IMG/VR virus record: IMGVR_UViG_3300017971_000409
Coordinates: 1-44,763 of that record
DNA from: a virus
DNA length: 44,763 nucleotides
Reading direction: 5' to 3' (one strand)
Under the pieces are notes generated by a model. The model had not been told where the DNA came from. It made no database searches and saw only the letters and a list, made by a program, of their open reading frames with translations. Made by a program: the position numbers and the translations under genes. Numbering within the stretch: the first letter of the stretch is position 1; the number at the start of each line of letters is the position of its first letter. Positions 7,009 through 14,307 of this stretch are shown here, piece after piece.

Positions 7009-7500
7009 CTACTCGCATGACTCAACCCATCGCATTATGTCTGCAACTGGCGAAGCAATCACCCATGCTAGGTGCTCATCACCTTCCGACAAATCCGCGA
7101 GGATAAAGTCGGCGTGCTTGCGAAGTTTGCGTCTGCCGCTTACGCGTCGCTCGGCCATCTCGTACAATTTGGAGGAGTGGTCGCAGTCTTCCTCATACTC
7201 AGCGACTAGCGCCGCAATGACGACCTCCTTTGTCTCTGGCCAGCCGCTGTAGCTGTCATCCTCATAGAACCACCGCGCAACGTCTTTAACGCTATCGCGC
7301 TTTTCGTCAACGCGCCATTCTCCTGGATCTCCGACAACCTCAGTGACGACGACTTCACTCCCGGTACATGGCGTTAGTTCGCTTTGATAGCTGAAGGACA
7401 GGTCGTGCGGATCAAACACAACCTCAGCCCCATTCATGACACTATCATTGTTGAAAATTGCCTCGGCCTTTGCTCTACAAAAACGCTTTTTCAAGTTCAT
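7009..7500 (-). CDS. Hypothetical protein, 163 aa
   Basis: Acidic soluble protein with a basic N-terminus (MNLKKRFCRAKAEAIF) and Asp/Glu-rich middle; no motif recognised. The start has AAAGGAG upstream. Flanked on both sides by the double-hairpin modules, which may set its mRNA ends. Confidence 0.65.
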   Translation of the reverse strand: MNLKKRFCRAKAEAIFNNDSVMNGAEVVFDPHDLSFSYQSELTPCTGSEVVVTEVVGDPGEWRVDEKRDSVKDVARWFYEDDSYSGWPETKEVVIAALVAEYEEDCDHSSKLYEMAERRVSGRRKLRKHADFILADLSEGDEHLAWVIASPVADIMRWVESCE

Positions 7501-7524
7501 TGCTATCTCCTTTATTTCAAAACT

Positions 7525-7582
7525 CAGAACCTCTAAACTGGTTAGAAGCTCTGTGTAAGGCCGGAGCGGTTAAGCTCCGGCC
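7525..7582. repeat. Double-hairpin intergenic module, copy 2
   Basis: CAGAACCTCTAA/TTAGAAGCTCTG (10 of 12 pairs) followed by GGCCGGAGC/GCTCCGGCC (nine perfect pairs, 7559-7567 and 7574-7582). The arms differ from copy 1 while the pairing is kept, which argues for selection on structure. Confidence 0.65.
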
Positions 7583-7589
7583 CTACTCT

Positions 7590-7994
7590 CTAGCTCATTC
7601 TATCATAGCACGCTTCACAACAGCTACCCATTGAAGCGGACATAACTTCGTGGGCATAATAAACCACGTGACCACAGGATAACTCGCGCCCTTCCGGGTA
7701 ATCGTATTTGGGGGCAACTTTGGCAACTTCGGCTTTAAGAATTTCGACCAAGCTATCGTTATCATTCCCAAAGCCATCATCACAATCATCATCAAGGCGA
7801 TAGAATTTGTATGCCCACTCCTGTACCTTGCTTCCGGTATACTCCATCATCCAAATGGTATTGTCCTGGTCAACGTAAACCTTGAAGCCCACGCCATAGT
7901 TAACATTATCAAAAACCAACTCGCCCTGTGCTTCTTCCGCGCCCTCTGCGTATTCCCGAATGTAATCAATTACTTGTCGCTTGCTCTTCTTCAT
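7590..7994 (-). CDS. Hypothetical protein with C-terminal Cys cluster, 134 aa
   Basis: Starts MKKSKRQVIDYIREYAEG behind AAGGAGAAACG. A beta-rich middle is followed by an acidic run (DDDCDDGFGNDND) and a CGHVVYY...CCEACYDRMS tail that could bind zinc. First gene after a strong TTGGCA-17-TATAAT promoter. Confidence 0.65.
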   Translation of the reverse strand: MKKSKRQVIDYIREYAEGAEEAQGELVFDNVNYGVGFKVYVDQDNTIWMMEYTGSKVQEWAYKFYRLDDDCDDGFGNDNDSLVEILKAEVAKVAPKYDYPEGRELSCGHVVYYAHEVMSASMGSCCEACYDRMS

Positions 7995-8036
7995 CTGCGT
8001 TTCTCCTTGTTTATGTGCTTGCCCTTAACTATCTAT

Positions 8037-8065
8037 ATTATATCATATAATTAAGCATTTGCCAA
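8037..8065 (-). promoter_or_regulatory. Promoter for the 7590-7994 gene and downstream genes
   Basis: Minus strand TTGGCA (8060-8065), 17-base spacer, TATAAT (8037-8042). The block upstream of it repeats the one upstream of the 9219 promoter. Confidence 0.65.
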
Positions 8066-8110
8066 GACACAATTTGACTAAAAAGCGATCAATTTCCGAA
8101 ATTGGTATCA

Positions 8111-8182
8111 AAATGACCGCATGGTTTGCGGTGTGTCTAAATTTAGACACAACCTTGCGGACATATTACTCGTGTAGCACGC
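8111..8182. repeat. 72-bp duplicated boundary element, copy 1
   Basis: Identical to 9292-9363 at 69 of 72 positions. Contains the perfect 20-bp palindrome TGTGTCTAAATTTAGACACA (8132-8151) nested inside CCGCATGGTT/AACCTTGCGG arms. Each copy lies just upstream of a minus-strand promoter and at the 3' end of the preceding small gene. Confidence 0.85.
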
Positions 8183-8256
8183 TTGCTCACCACGTCGCGG
8201 ATAATGCGCTCAAAATACGGGCGTCCGTGTTTGTCTATTTTTTCTTGCAGTTTCAT
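8143..8256 (-). CDS. Small protein, 37 aa
   Basis: ATG 8256 is preceded by AGGAGAAAACT and by the 27-base leader element. The product starts MKLQEKIDKHGRPYFERIIRD and ends ICPQGCV, with its stop inside the 20-bp palindrome of the duplicated element. Too short to classify; CPQGC could bind metal. Confidence 0.45.
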   Translation of the reverse strand: MKLQEKIDKHGRPYFERIIRDVVSKRATRVICPQGCV

Positions 8257-8269
8257 AGTTTTCTCCTTG

Positions 8270-8296
8270 CGCGTGATATGGTATGCGCGCCCCACC
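8270..8296 (-). repeat. 27-base leader element, copy 2
   Basis: Second copy of the element at 5433-5459, two mismatches, again directly before a ribosome site. Confidence 0.6.
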
Positions 8297-8309
8297 GCTG
8301 AATTACTAG

Positions 8310-8636
8310 CTAACTTCTCACCCTTGATAAATTGATCAATATTGCCGAAGCGGAGGGCTCGAAGCTCCCCGCCTTTGTAACTTCAAGATGGCATCCCGGC
8401 GGAACATTGACCCGCCCGGACTTCTTCGCATAATTCATCCCCTCACATGGCTCGTGCCACTTCTCAAGCACGCCATCTATATCTTTCCAAGAAACCTGAC
8501 GCACCCCGGCGGGGATTATGTACCCGCTGATGCGGCTCACTATACTGCACCCGTCCGGTACGACGTAGGTATTGATGAACTCACCCGTGACGGGCGATCC
8601 GTCAAAGCGCGTTTTTCTGGCAATTATTGCGTTCAT
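8310..8636 (-). CDS. Hypothetical protein, 108 aa
   Basis: Starts MNAIIARKTRFDGSPVTGEF behind AGGAG. Strand-rich (INTYVVPDGCSIVSRISGYIIP), likely a compact beta fold. No motif recognised. Its leader carries the CTCAGA/TCTGAG hairpin (8668-8682). Confidence 0.65.
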   Translation of the reverse strand: MNAIIARKTRFDGSPVTGEFINTYVVPDGCSIVSRISGYIIPAGVRQVSWKDIDGVLEKWHEPCEGMNYAKKSGRVNVPPGCHLEVTKAGSFEPSASAILINLSRVRS

Positions 8637-8667
8637 GACATTCTCCTTTTGTTCTTTAATTTCCCTA

Positions 8668-8682
8668 CTCAGAACCTCTGAG
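8668..8682. repeat. Partial hairpin module, copy 3
   Basis: CTCAGA-ACC-TCTGAG, six perfect pairs. The flanking bases match the first hairpin of copies 1 and 2, but the GC-rich second hairpin is missing. Confidence 0.5.
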
Positions 8683-8706
8683 AAGGGCCGTGGCCAATCC
8701 CCGGCA

Positions 8707-8931
8707 TCACAACTCTACAGATATAAACCACTGGCCCCTTCTGCATTTGATCGTGATCCCGTAATAACGGGCCAGTTTTGCGATCTTGTCTGCTGTCGGG
8801 GAGCTATCCCCGCGCTCTAGCATGTAGATGTAGTTTGTGGATATCCCCGACCCTGGGGCAACATCGTGCTCCACCGATAGGCTGCGCGCCTTGCGGAGAG
8901 CGCGCAGCTTCTCACCTAATCCACTATTCAC
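8707..8931 (-). CDS. XRE-family helix-turn-helix regulator, 74 aa
   Basis: Residues about 5-62 form an XRE/Cro-type domain: GEKLRALRKARSLSVEHDVAPGSGISTNYIYMLERGDSSPTADKIAKLARYYGI, with the recognition helix around STNYIYMLE. GTG 8931 is chosen because it overlaps the upstream stop (GTGAATAG) and gives a family-typical length; a longer frame to 9096 would cover most of the neighbour. Expected to bind operators nearby, the CTATTGTCAATAG repeat over its own promoter being the obvious candidate. Confidence 0.8.
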   Translation of the reverse strand: MNSGLGEKLRALRKARSLSVEHDVAPGSGISTNYIYMLERGDSSPTADKIAKLARYYGITIKCRRGQWFISVEL

Positions 8932-9163
8932 CCTGTTCGCCCTGTTCAATCCACTCGGCAACTGTGCCGGTGTCAGAGTAGTCCGAGAACTGGTATTCAT
9001 CATATCCATCAATGTCGATGGGGTCGGCGGCGATGACACAATCACCGGATGGGCCTGTCCAAATGGTGTCGGTGGTTTTGATCTCGCCGGTCTCAATGGC
9101 CGACTCCAACATGTCTGTCACATTGCCTGTGTCCATCTTCCATGCGCTGATATATTTAGCCAT
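8924..9163 (-). CDS. Hypothetical acidic protein, 79 aa
   Basis: First gene after the 9219 promoter and overlapping the XRE gene by eight bases. Very acidic (Asp, Glu) with a repeated EQGEQGE end; begins MAKYISAWKMDTGNVTDMLES. Could be a DNA mimic or partner of the regulator, but this is speculation. Confidence 0.65.
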   Translation of the reverse strand: MAKYISAWKMDTGNVTDMLESAIETGEIKTTDTIWTGPSGDCVIAADPIDIDGYDEYQFSDYSDTGTVAEWIEQGEQGE

Positions 9164-9218
9164 CTCCCTATCTCCTTCTCGCTTTTTGGGGTGGGTTTGT
9201 CCCTCCCATCTAATTACT

Positions 9219-9250
9219 ATTATAGCAGATAATTATACTATTGTCAATAG
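9219..9250 (-). promoter_or_regulatory. Consensus promoter with operator for the XRE operon
   Basis: Minus strand TTGACA (9242-9247), 17-base spacer, TATAAT (9219-9224). The -35 is embedded in the inverted repeat CTATTG-T-CAATAG (9238-9250), a likely operator for autoregulation by the XRE protein. Confidence 0.75.
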
Positions 9251-9261
9251 GCAAATTGACC

Positions 9262-9291
9262 AAAACGGGACGAATTTTGAAGTTCGTCCCG
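9262..9291 (-). terminator. Intrinsic terminator upstream of the XRE operon promoter
   Basis: On the minus strand CGGGACGAA pairs with TTCGTCCCG (9283-9291 and 9266-9274) and is followed by TTTT. It would end transcription arriving from the 9347-10258 genes. Confidence 0.6.
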
Positions 9292-9363
9292 AAATGACCG
9301 CAAGGTTTGCGTTGTGTCTAAATTTAGACACAACCTTGCGGACATATTACTCGCGTAGCACGC
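9292..9363. repeat. 72-bp duplicated boundary element, copy 2
   Basis: Second copy of 8111-8182. The same 20-bp palindrome lies at 9313-9332, here enclosed by perfect CCGCAAGGTT/AACCTTGCGG arms. Confidence 0.85.
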
Positions 9364-9508
9364 CAAGCGCACCGAAGATGCACGTCAGCACCACGATGAG
9401 CATGACCGCCATGACCGCCGGATCTCCGACTATTACCATCATGCCGAGTGCTACCACGCAGACCACAGATAGCAAAAACGCAATTGAAAGCCTCACAAAG
9501 GTATCCAT
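9347..9508 (-). CDS. Small membrane protein, 53 aa
   Basis: Starts at ATG 9508 overlapping the upstream TAA (TAATG). The product is two hydrophobic segments (about residues 7-28 and 32-50) joined by a GDP turn, with almost no soluble part. Probably an inner-membrane protein working with the larger membrane protein encoded just upstream. Confidence 0.6.
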   Translation of the reverse strand: MDTFVRLSIAFLLSVVCVVALGMMVIVGDPAVMAVMLIVVLTCIFGALGVLRE

Positions 9509-10044
9509 TATGTACTCCACGTTACGGACGGCCCTTTCGCATCGGCGTCCGCGTCCTTATATTTGATACCCGGCACAACGCCGGGCTTTAGTTGTCCAGG
9601 TTGCGCCTTCACACTGTTTAGCAGGTTCGGGAAAAGCGATTCGCCCAACTGGCGACTTAGCTGAGCAGCCAGGGGCAGTAGCGTCATGGGCAGGAAGAAA
9701 ATTAGCACCATCTGCGCCCAGGGCCAGTACAGCCATGTGACAGTGAACTCCGGCCATACGCCGAACACGGCTTCATAACTGAATAGCGCGCCGGTCAATG
9801 TGAATACGGCGGTGATGAAAAGCCACTCATTGCTGCGCGGGCCGAACCGCGCCAATGCCACGCACGCCACCAGAATCATCGTCCCAACGGCGCGCCCTAT
9901 GAGTAAGGCCCATGCCAGTATCACGATGATCATGGCCCCCTCAATACAAATGGCAATAAGGGTATGCTCGACGGCTTGCCATTTCTCACTCGCGCCGGTC
10001 TGCTTCTGGTACGGACCGGCGCCCATTCCAAAGATATTATTCAT
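9508..10044 (-). CDS. Multi-pass membrane protein, 178 aa
   Basis: Start at ATG 10044 (MNNIFGMGAG) with GAGGAGG upstream. Three to four transmembrane segments between residues about 30 and 135 (IEGAMIIVILAWALLIG; MILVACVALA; LFITAVFTLTGALF; MVLIFFLPMTLLPLAA), then a ~45-residue soluble tail. No family recognised. Together with 9347-9508 and 13057-13776 it makes this stretch rich in membrane proteins around an FtsK-like ATPase. Confidence 0.7.
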   Translation of the reverse strand: MNNIFGMGAGPYQKQTGASEKWQAVEHTLIAICIEGAMIIVILAWALLIGRAVGTMILVACVALARFGPRSNEWLFITAVFTLTGALFSYEAVFGVWPEFTVTWLYWPWAQMVLIFFLPMTLLPLAAQLSRQLGESLFPNLLNSVKAQPGQLKPGVVPGIKYKDADADAKGPSVTWST

Positions 10045-10258
10045 GGCCTTCCTCCTCATCAATCTCAAATAGCGTAGCGGCGCCCAATGCGCGCAGCTTC
10101 ATGGCCTCCGGTATCTGGTCAGTATGCCGGCACTCTGGATAATTAGCGCATCCTAAGAACTGGTGCCCGGTGTGGCGGTTCGTCTTGACTAGCATGTCAC
10201 CATCGCACTCCGGGCATGTACCCGCTTTTGAGTTGTCTTGAAACTTTACTTTACTCAT
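10037..10258 (-). CDS. Topoisomerase-type C4 zinc-finger protein, 73 aa
   Basis: CPECDGDML...TNRHTGHQFLGCANYPECRHT (about residues 15-47) is the C4 zinc finger found at the C-terminus of bacterial topoisomerase I, here stand-alone. It likely binds single-stranded DNA. Good AGGAG start; overlaps the membrane gene by eight bases. Confidence 0.75.
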   Translation of the reverse strand: MSKVKFQDNSKAGTCPECDGDMLVKTNRHTGHQFLGCANYPECRHTDQIPEAMKLRALGAATLFEIDEEEGHE

Positions 10259-10288
10259 TGTCTTTCTCCTTTACTTGGTAATTTGTTA

Positions 10289-10372
10289 GTCCGTCCGTTG
10301 GTCAATACGTCCGTTTTGGCCTTGTCCGGGCGAAAATTGGGCGTTGTTTTGCGCGGACGGACGGGACGGACG
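10289..10372. repeat. CCGTCC-rich inverted repeats in a gene gap
   Basis: GTCCGTCCG (10289-10297) is the exact complement of CGGACGGAC (10354-10362), and further ACGGGACGGACGGG follows. The 118-base gap between two minus-strand genes could form a long hairpin or bind a repeat-recognising protein. Confidence 0.5.
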
Positions 10373-10376
10373 GGCG

Positions 10377-10610
10377 CTATAGCTCACCGCACTCAACATC
10401 ATGCAGGTAGCTTAGGTACGCATCATACAATTGCTGCGGGTAGTTTTCCGCCATCCAACTGAATAGGCGGTACGTGGTATACTGCCCCATGCCCACGTTT
10501 TTCGTGAACTCGGTCATGATCTTCTCGTCAATGTGTTGCGTCATGGCGTACCATGCCATTACGCAATATGTAATTAGCTTTTCCTTGTTTTCGTCATTCC
10601 ACTCTTTCAT
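10377..10610 (-). CDS. Hypothetical helical protein, 77 aa
   Basis: Helical, rich in Tyr and Met, no motif recognised. Its ATG overlaps the upstream stop by four bases, so it belongs to the ATPase operon. Confidence 0.6.
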   Translation of the reverse strand: MKEWNDENKEKLITYCVMAWYAMTQHIDEKIMTEFTKNVGMGQYTTYRLFSWMAENYPQQLYDAYLSYLHDVECGEL

Positions 10611-10801
10611 GACATCTCCTCTATGATTTCATGTGATTTCGTTTCAATGACAATACGGTCAGTTGGCGTTATGAAGATAGCTTGCATGATCATCGGCTGC
10701 TCAATCTCAGCTAGACTCCATTCTCCTGACATACCGTCACTGTCAAGCTCTATTCGCTGCCAATCTCCATCAATGAATGAGTAGCATGGTATATCAGGCA
10801 T
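10607..10801 (-). CDS. Hypothetical beta-rich protein, 64 aa
   Basis: Start at ATG 10801, nine bases after AGAGG and overlapping the end of the ATPase gene by eight bases. Strand-rich and acidic; no motif. Coupled to the ATPase gene. Confidence 0.6.
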   Translation of the reverse strand: MPDIPCYSFIDGDWQRIELDSDGMSGEWSLAEIEQPMIMQAIFITPTDRIVIETKSHEIIEEMS

Positions 10802-12065
10802 TGCCAACATCCTCTATAATCTCATCGACACGCTGCCCAAAGGCGCGCATCTCAGAGTAGTCGGCATTGCTCACGGATCCGCCAAGCCGACCTAGCTCCT
10901 CACGACACTCGCGGCGGTTCCATCCACGCCGCCGGGCCATTATGCCCACGGCCACCTGCTCCGGCGTCCACCCTGGCCTACTTGGAAGATCATCGAGTGA
11001 CACGGGCCAGTGTGACATTGCAGGATCATGGCCCAGGACGCTTTCAATGATGTCTTGATCAGGAAGCGCCACCAATACCCTGTGGAAGTAGGGCGGGAAG
11101 CTGGCAATTGCATCGCCCTTTTCGGTCAGGTAGTCGGCGCGTGGCTCGGTCACATCCAGGGCCGCCTTTGATTCCTGCGCATTGGCAACAAGATGACAGA
11201 TGCGCGTGCCGAATTGCCCGCGCGTCATGTTCACCCCGAAAAGGCTCTGCTTCGGGCTTTGCGTAGCAAGAATGACATGGATGTTAGCCGATCGCGCCCG
11301 ACTCATGAGGTAGAACAATGTCTTGGGCGCTTGCTTGTCTTCCATCAAGACGATCTGCGGTTCATCCCACAGGAAGTACAGCGGCGCGTGCTTTCCGCCG
11401 GCCTGCTCCCGGCGCCCGCGCTCAGCATCTACGAAGGCGAGGGCGGTCAGGACTTCGCCGTAAGTGCCTGCCAGCGGCCCAAGCAGGCCATGCAGGGTAT
11501 CCAGGTGCTCAAGGTCGTTCTTGTCATTGGCGATGACGAATTGCGCCCGTGGATCATTGCGCGCCAATTGCACGGCAATAGAGGTGGCAGTGGTCGTCTT
11601 ACCGCCACCCGGCGCACCCGCAAGGAGCATGTGCGCGCTGGTGTAGGTATCAAAGCGCGGCGTCACCGTTACATTGCGATCATTCTGGCCCAGGGTGAAA
11701 CTGCCGGGCGTGTGCGGCTGCTCGGACATCTGTGAGAGCATGATCGCCTCGGTACGTAGCCCTTCCGGCCAGGGCGCTTCAATACATAGCTCCGCGCCTT
11801 CCCAATAGATTGATGGCTCGCCTTGCCCAAGCCATTCTGTCGGGAAAAGTTGCCGCAGCCGGGCGCGCCCATCGGCTTCGAGGTCTTTACGGATCAGACC
11901 CGTATGCATCCCGGCACTTACCCGCAGGATACCGGCGCGATGTCCTAGCGTTTCCGGCATCCGCAGATGTACGTTGCGGGCCCGCTTGAGTGACGGGAAC
12001 CCGCCCACAGCATGACCGAGGCTTCGCCGTAATTGTGATACTAACGCCTTGCGCTTATTGTTCAT
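10794..12065 (-). CDS. FtsK/HerA-like DNA translocase ATPase, 423 aa
   Basis: Walker A GAPGGGKTT at residues 150-158 and Walker B LYFLWDE at 229-235, followed by a VILATQSP sensor region (~265-275) and FGTRI, the arrangement of the FtsK/SpoIIIE translocase domain. A ~140-residue N-terminal domain has no transmembrane helix. A helical C-terminal part follows. The start is ATG 12065 with AAGG upstream. Such soluble FtsK-like proteins move double-stranded DNA in segregation, plasmid transfer or phage-plasmid maintenance. The neighbouring membrane proteins may anchor it. The packaging motor is a separate gene at 30218. Confidence 0.75.
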   Translation of the reverse strand: MNNKRKALVSQLRRSLGHAVGGFPSLKRARNVHLRMPETLGHRAGILRVSAGMHTGLIRKDLEADGRARLRQLFPTEWLGQGEPSIYWEGAELCIEAPWPEGLRTEAIMLSQMSEQPHTPGSFTLGQNDRNVTVTPRFDTYTSAHMLLAGAPGGGKTTTATSIAVQLARNDPRAQFVIANDKNDLEHLDTLHGLLGPLAGTYGEVLTALAFVDAERGRREQAGGKHAPLYFLWDEPQIVLMEDKQAPKTLFYLMSRARSANIHVILATQSPKQSLFGVNMTRGQFGTRICHLVANAQESKAALDVTEPRADYLTEKGDAIASFPPYFHRVLVALPDQDIIESVLGHDPAMSHWPVSLDDLPSRPGWTPEQVAVGIMARRRGWNRRECREELGRLGGSVSNADYSEMRAFGQRVDEIIEDVGNA

Positions 12066-12075
12066 TGTTTTGCCT

Positions 12076-12570
12076 TCATAATTCGATAGTGTGCCTGTCT
12101 TCAAGCATTGCTGCTACTTCCTCCGCGCTGCACTCCTCGACCTCAATGCCGTAGATGTCGTATTGCTGCTTGGTACGGAATTGCACACGGTCAAGCCATG
12201 CTAAAGAATTTCTCAGGGTGTAGCTTTGTGCCAACATATCGGGAGTGGTGTAGTCGCCTAGACTGGGAGCATCGGCGCGCCACATCATCCGCAGCGGAAT
12301 CCTATACATATCATCGGCCGCACCAGTTCCTCGTGGAGCTTTTAGCGATACCCGACTCAAAAGCCAGTCATGCATAGACTCTTGATTGAACGCGCGCCGT
12401 ACCATTTCATCAAGGGCCGCCATTATATCCGCACCAGGAGGAGACTTAAACCGCTCGTTCATTTCGCGTATCTCACGACGCAGCTTTAGCGTGGCCTGAT
12501 CCGGTATCTCTATACCCTGATCATCCCCAGGCTCCTGCAATGCCCTTAGTATGCGCGGCAGGAGTTTCAT
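12076..12570 (-). CDS. Hypothetical protein, 164 aa
   Basis: Sits between the ASCH gene (four-base overlap) and the ATPase gene. The N-terminal half is helical and charged; the C-terminal half ends in an acidic EVEECSAEEVAAMLED segment. No recognised family; a partner of the ATPase is possible from position only. Confidence 0.65.
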   Translation of the reverse strand: MKLLPRILRALQEPGDDQGIEIPDQATLKLRREIREMNERFKSPPGADIMAALDEMVRRAFNQESMHDWLLSRVSLKAPRGTGAADDMYRIPLRMMWRADAPSLGDYTTPDMLAQSYTLRNSLAWLDRVQFRTKQQYDIYGIEVEECSAEEVAAMLEDRHTIEL

Positions 12571-12860
12571 TGCAATACCTCAACCACCGCACCCAAGCTG
12601 ATTACGTAGTACCACCCATCCAACTCCTCACCATTGGCTCCTACAGCATTATCGAAAAGGTACAATTCACACCCCAACCAGCGCCGCGTCACTTCCGGCG
12701 CATCTTTGGCGTAGCCGTTGCGAAAGCGCACGGCATCAAACTCGCGGTTGTGAAGACGCGCCTTCCAGTAGTCGGTTGCCTGGCGATACTCGACGCTTTT
12801 CCGTCCGCTGGCTATGAGCTCAAACCAGCGCTTTTTGAGGACGAGCTGCAGGAGTTTCAC
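12567..12860 (-). CDS. ASCH-domain protein, 97 aa
   Basis: The start KLLQLVLKKRWFELIASGRKSVEYRQATDYW matches the opening of the ASCH (PUA-like) fold: a first strand, the W..I..G.K..EYR motif and an RL...F..VRFRNGY strand. ASCH proteins bind RNA or nucleotides, and some hydrolyse modified cytidines. Length fits a stand-alone domain. Overlaps both neighbours by four bases. Confidence 0.75.
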   Translation of the reverse strand: MKLLQLVLKKRWFELIASGRKSVEYRQATDYWKARLHNREFDAVRFRNGYAKDAPEVTRRWLGCELYLFDNAVGANGEELDGWYYVISLGAVVEVLQ

Positions 12861-13060
12861 TGCCGTACCTCGACCATCTGCCCGGTATCTGTGATGCGCT
12901 CGACTGGGTTCTCTCCGGTATAATCCTCTATGAGCTCGTATTGCTCATAGATGGTATTCAGTACAGCTTCGACAAACCAGCCGGTCAGGTGGCGACGCTG
13001 GCGACGGTACGGCTCGATTGCGTTTTGTATGGCGCTTACCAGCGTGTCATGCTCGTTCAT
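12857..13060 (-). CDS. Hypothetical protein, 67 aa
   Basis: ATG 13060 overlaps the upstream TGA (ATGA). Helical N-terminal half, acidic C-terminal half; no motif recognised. Confidence 0.6.
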   Translation of the reverse strand: MNEHDTLVSAIQNAIEPYRRQRRHLTGWFVEAVLNTIYEQYELIEDYTGENPVERITDTGQMVEVRQ

Positions 13061-13776
13061 TGCAACACCTCCACGCCAGCGCCGCGACACCAGCGCAGCA
13101 CCTTGTCGCGCGCCGCTTTGCCCGTCGCTGTACTCACGTCAAGCCCGCGTGACTCGGCCCAATCCAGCACGTCTTTCCGCGTCAGTGTATCGCGCTCGCC
13201 ATTTAGTGATGCGATCCATGCGTCAAATTGCGGTTTTTTCAGCGTCACTGCCGCGTCACTAAGCGTCACTACCACATCAGTGGCGGCACTTGTCGGCACA
13301 TTCTGCGGCACTTGCTGCGCAGTCTGTGCGGTTTGCTGCGACGCTTTCGGCGTCACAATGCGCCCTTCCAAGAGCGCCTGCGCATATCCGACAAACGCCA
13401 ACAGCAGCGGGATAAACCCGGCGGCAAAGAACGCGACCACCTCGGCTTCGTCGCCTTCGACTGCAACCAAAACGCGGCGCAGTTGCAGGTAAGAGAATCC
13501 CCACGAGTATACCACGCTGACGATTTCAGAAGCCAGTAGCGCATAGGCTAACTGGCGCTTTGCCTTGCTGCGATCCTGCCGCAATCGCCCGAACCAGTAC
13601 ATCAACACCATGCCCCCAATGTCAGCCATTGTGTTGAGCACTAGGCCCAACCATTCCCATCCCGGCGGCATCCACTGAGACATGTAGGCCCCGTCGATAC
13701 CGGAGGATGCGAGCATTAGACCGAGGCCGATAAGCCAAAGTGAGTTATTGACTATGGCGTCTTTTATGTGTTTCAT
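13057..13776 (-). CDS. Membrane protein with cytoplasmic C-terminal domain, 239 aa
   Basis: Four likely transmembrane segments (residues about 10-30, 40-62, 77-95 and 113-135) are followed by a Gln/Ala/Thr linker. The soluble C-terminal domain (about 175-239: PQFDAWIASLNGERDTLTRKDVLDWAESRGLDVSTATGKAARDKVLRWC) looks like a winged-helix or SAP-like DNA-binding module. A membrane-tethered DNA binder beside an FtsK-like ATPase would suit DNA anchoring, but that is inference. Confidence 0.7.
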   Translation of the reverse strand: MKHIKDAIVNNSLWLIGLGLMLASSGIDGAYMSQWMPPGWEWLGLVLNTMADIGGMVLMYWFGRLRQDRSKAKRQLAYALLASEIVSVVYSWGFSYLQLRRVLVAVEGDEAEVVAFFAAGFIPLLLAFVGYAQALLEGRIVTPKASQQTAQTAQQVPQNVPTSAATDVVVTLSDAAVTLKKPQFDAWIASLNGERDTLTRKDVLDWAESRGLDVSTATGKAARDKVLRWCRGAGVEVLQ

Positions 13777-13883
13777 GTCCCCTCCCGTCGTGGCATGTCA
13801 TTCCATTTGGCAATGCCGTCACGACCACGCGGCCCAGCGGCCTTGCATCGCCCGCAGAAATTAACCTTGACGACCTCACCCAT
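13773..13883 (-). CDS. Tiny Com-like zinc protein, 36 aa
   Basis: ATG 13883 lies inside the upstream stop region (eight-base overlap) and the stop overlaps the next start (ATGA). FCGRC near residue 10 and a basic rest resemble very small phage zinc-knuckle proteins. Existence rests on the tight overlaps. Confidence 0.5.
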   Translation of the reverse strand: MGEVVKVNFCGRCKAAGPRGRDGIAKWNDMPRREGT

Positions 13884-14289
13884 CCGGCAACTCCCGCCGC
13901 GACATGTCAAGCTCCACCCACCAGCGCACGTCATTCTCTGCATACCGCACGCCCTCGAACCCATTGGCCCGGCGCCCCGGCACACCGTCATGAATCACCG
14001 CCGGGATGGTGGTGTTGACGTATACGCTGACCTCATTGCGATTGACCATGAGATCCGTCTTGACGAAATGCCGGGCGTAGTCGGGCACTTCCTCATCATC
14101 GGCAAGCAGCCGGATAACCCACGGCATATCATTTTGGGCATAAGCCAGCGAGCCGGGCTTACGTGGGCCGGTACGACCATCATGCGCAATGACGGTAACG
14201 CCGGAGTTGACTAGCGCGGCGATCTGCTTGTGGTGGTTCATCAGGGCCGTCTTGAGGATATGCTCCTCTTGTACAGTGTTCTCGTTCAT
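13876..14289 (-). CDS. Hypothetical protein, 137 aa
   Basis: First gene of the leftward operon. Start at ATG 14289, five bases after GGAGG (a frame to 14301 exists but would use the ribosome site as coding). Contains a direct similarity within itself: GRTGPRKPGSLAYAQNDMPWVIRL and GRRANGFEGVRYAENDVRWWVEL, so it has two related halves. Function unknown. Confidence 0.65.
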   Translation of the reverse strand: MNENTVQEEHILKTALMNHHKQIAALVNSGVTVIAHDGRTGPRKPGSLAYAQNDMPWVIRLLADDEEVPDYARHFVKTDLMVNRNEVSVYVNTTIPAVIHDGVPGRRANGFEGVRYAENDVRWWVELDMSRRELPDG

Positions 14290-14307
14290 ATTTTCCTCCA
14301 TTCAATT

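Noticed and set aside
6825-7025. A 66-codon minus-strand frame in the gene gap
   Set aside because: It starts at TTG without a ribosome site and runs through both module hairpins and the tRNA-like element, so it is better explained as non-coding.
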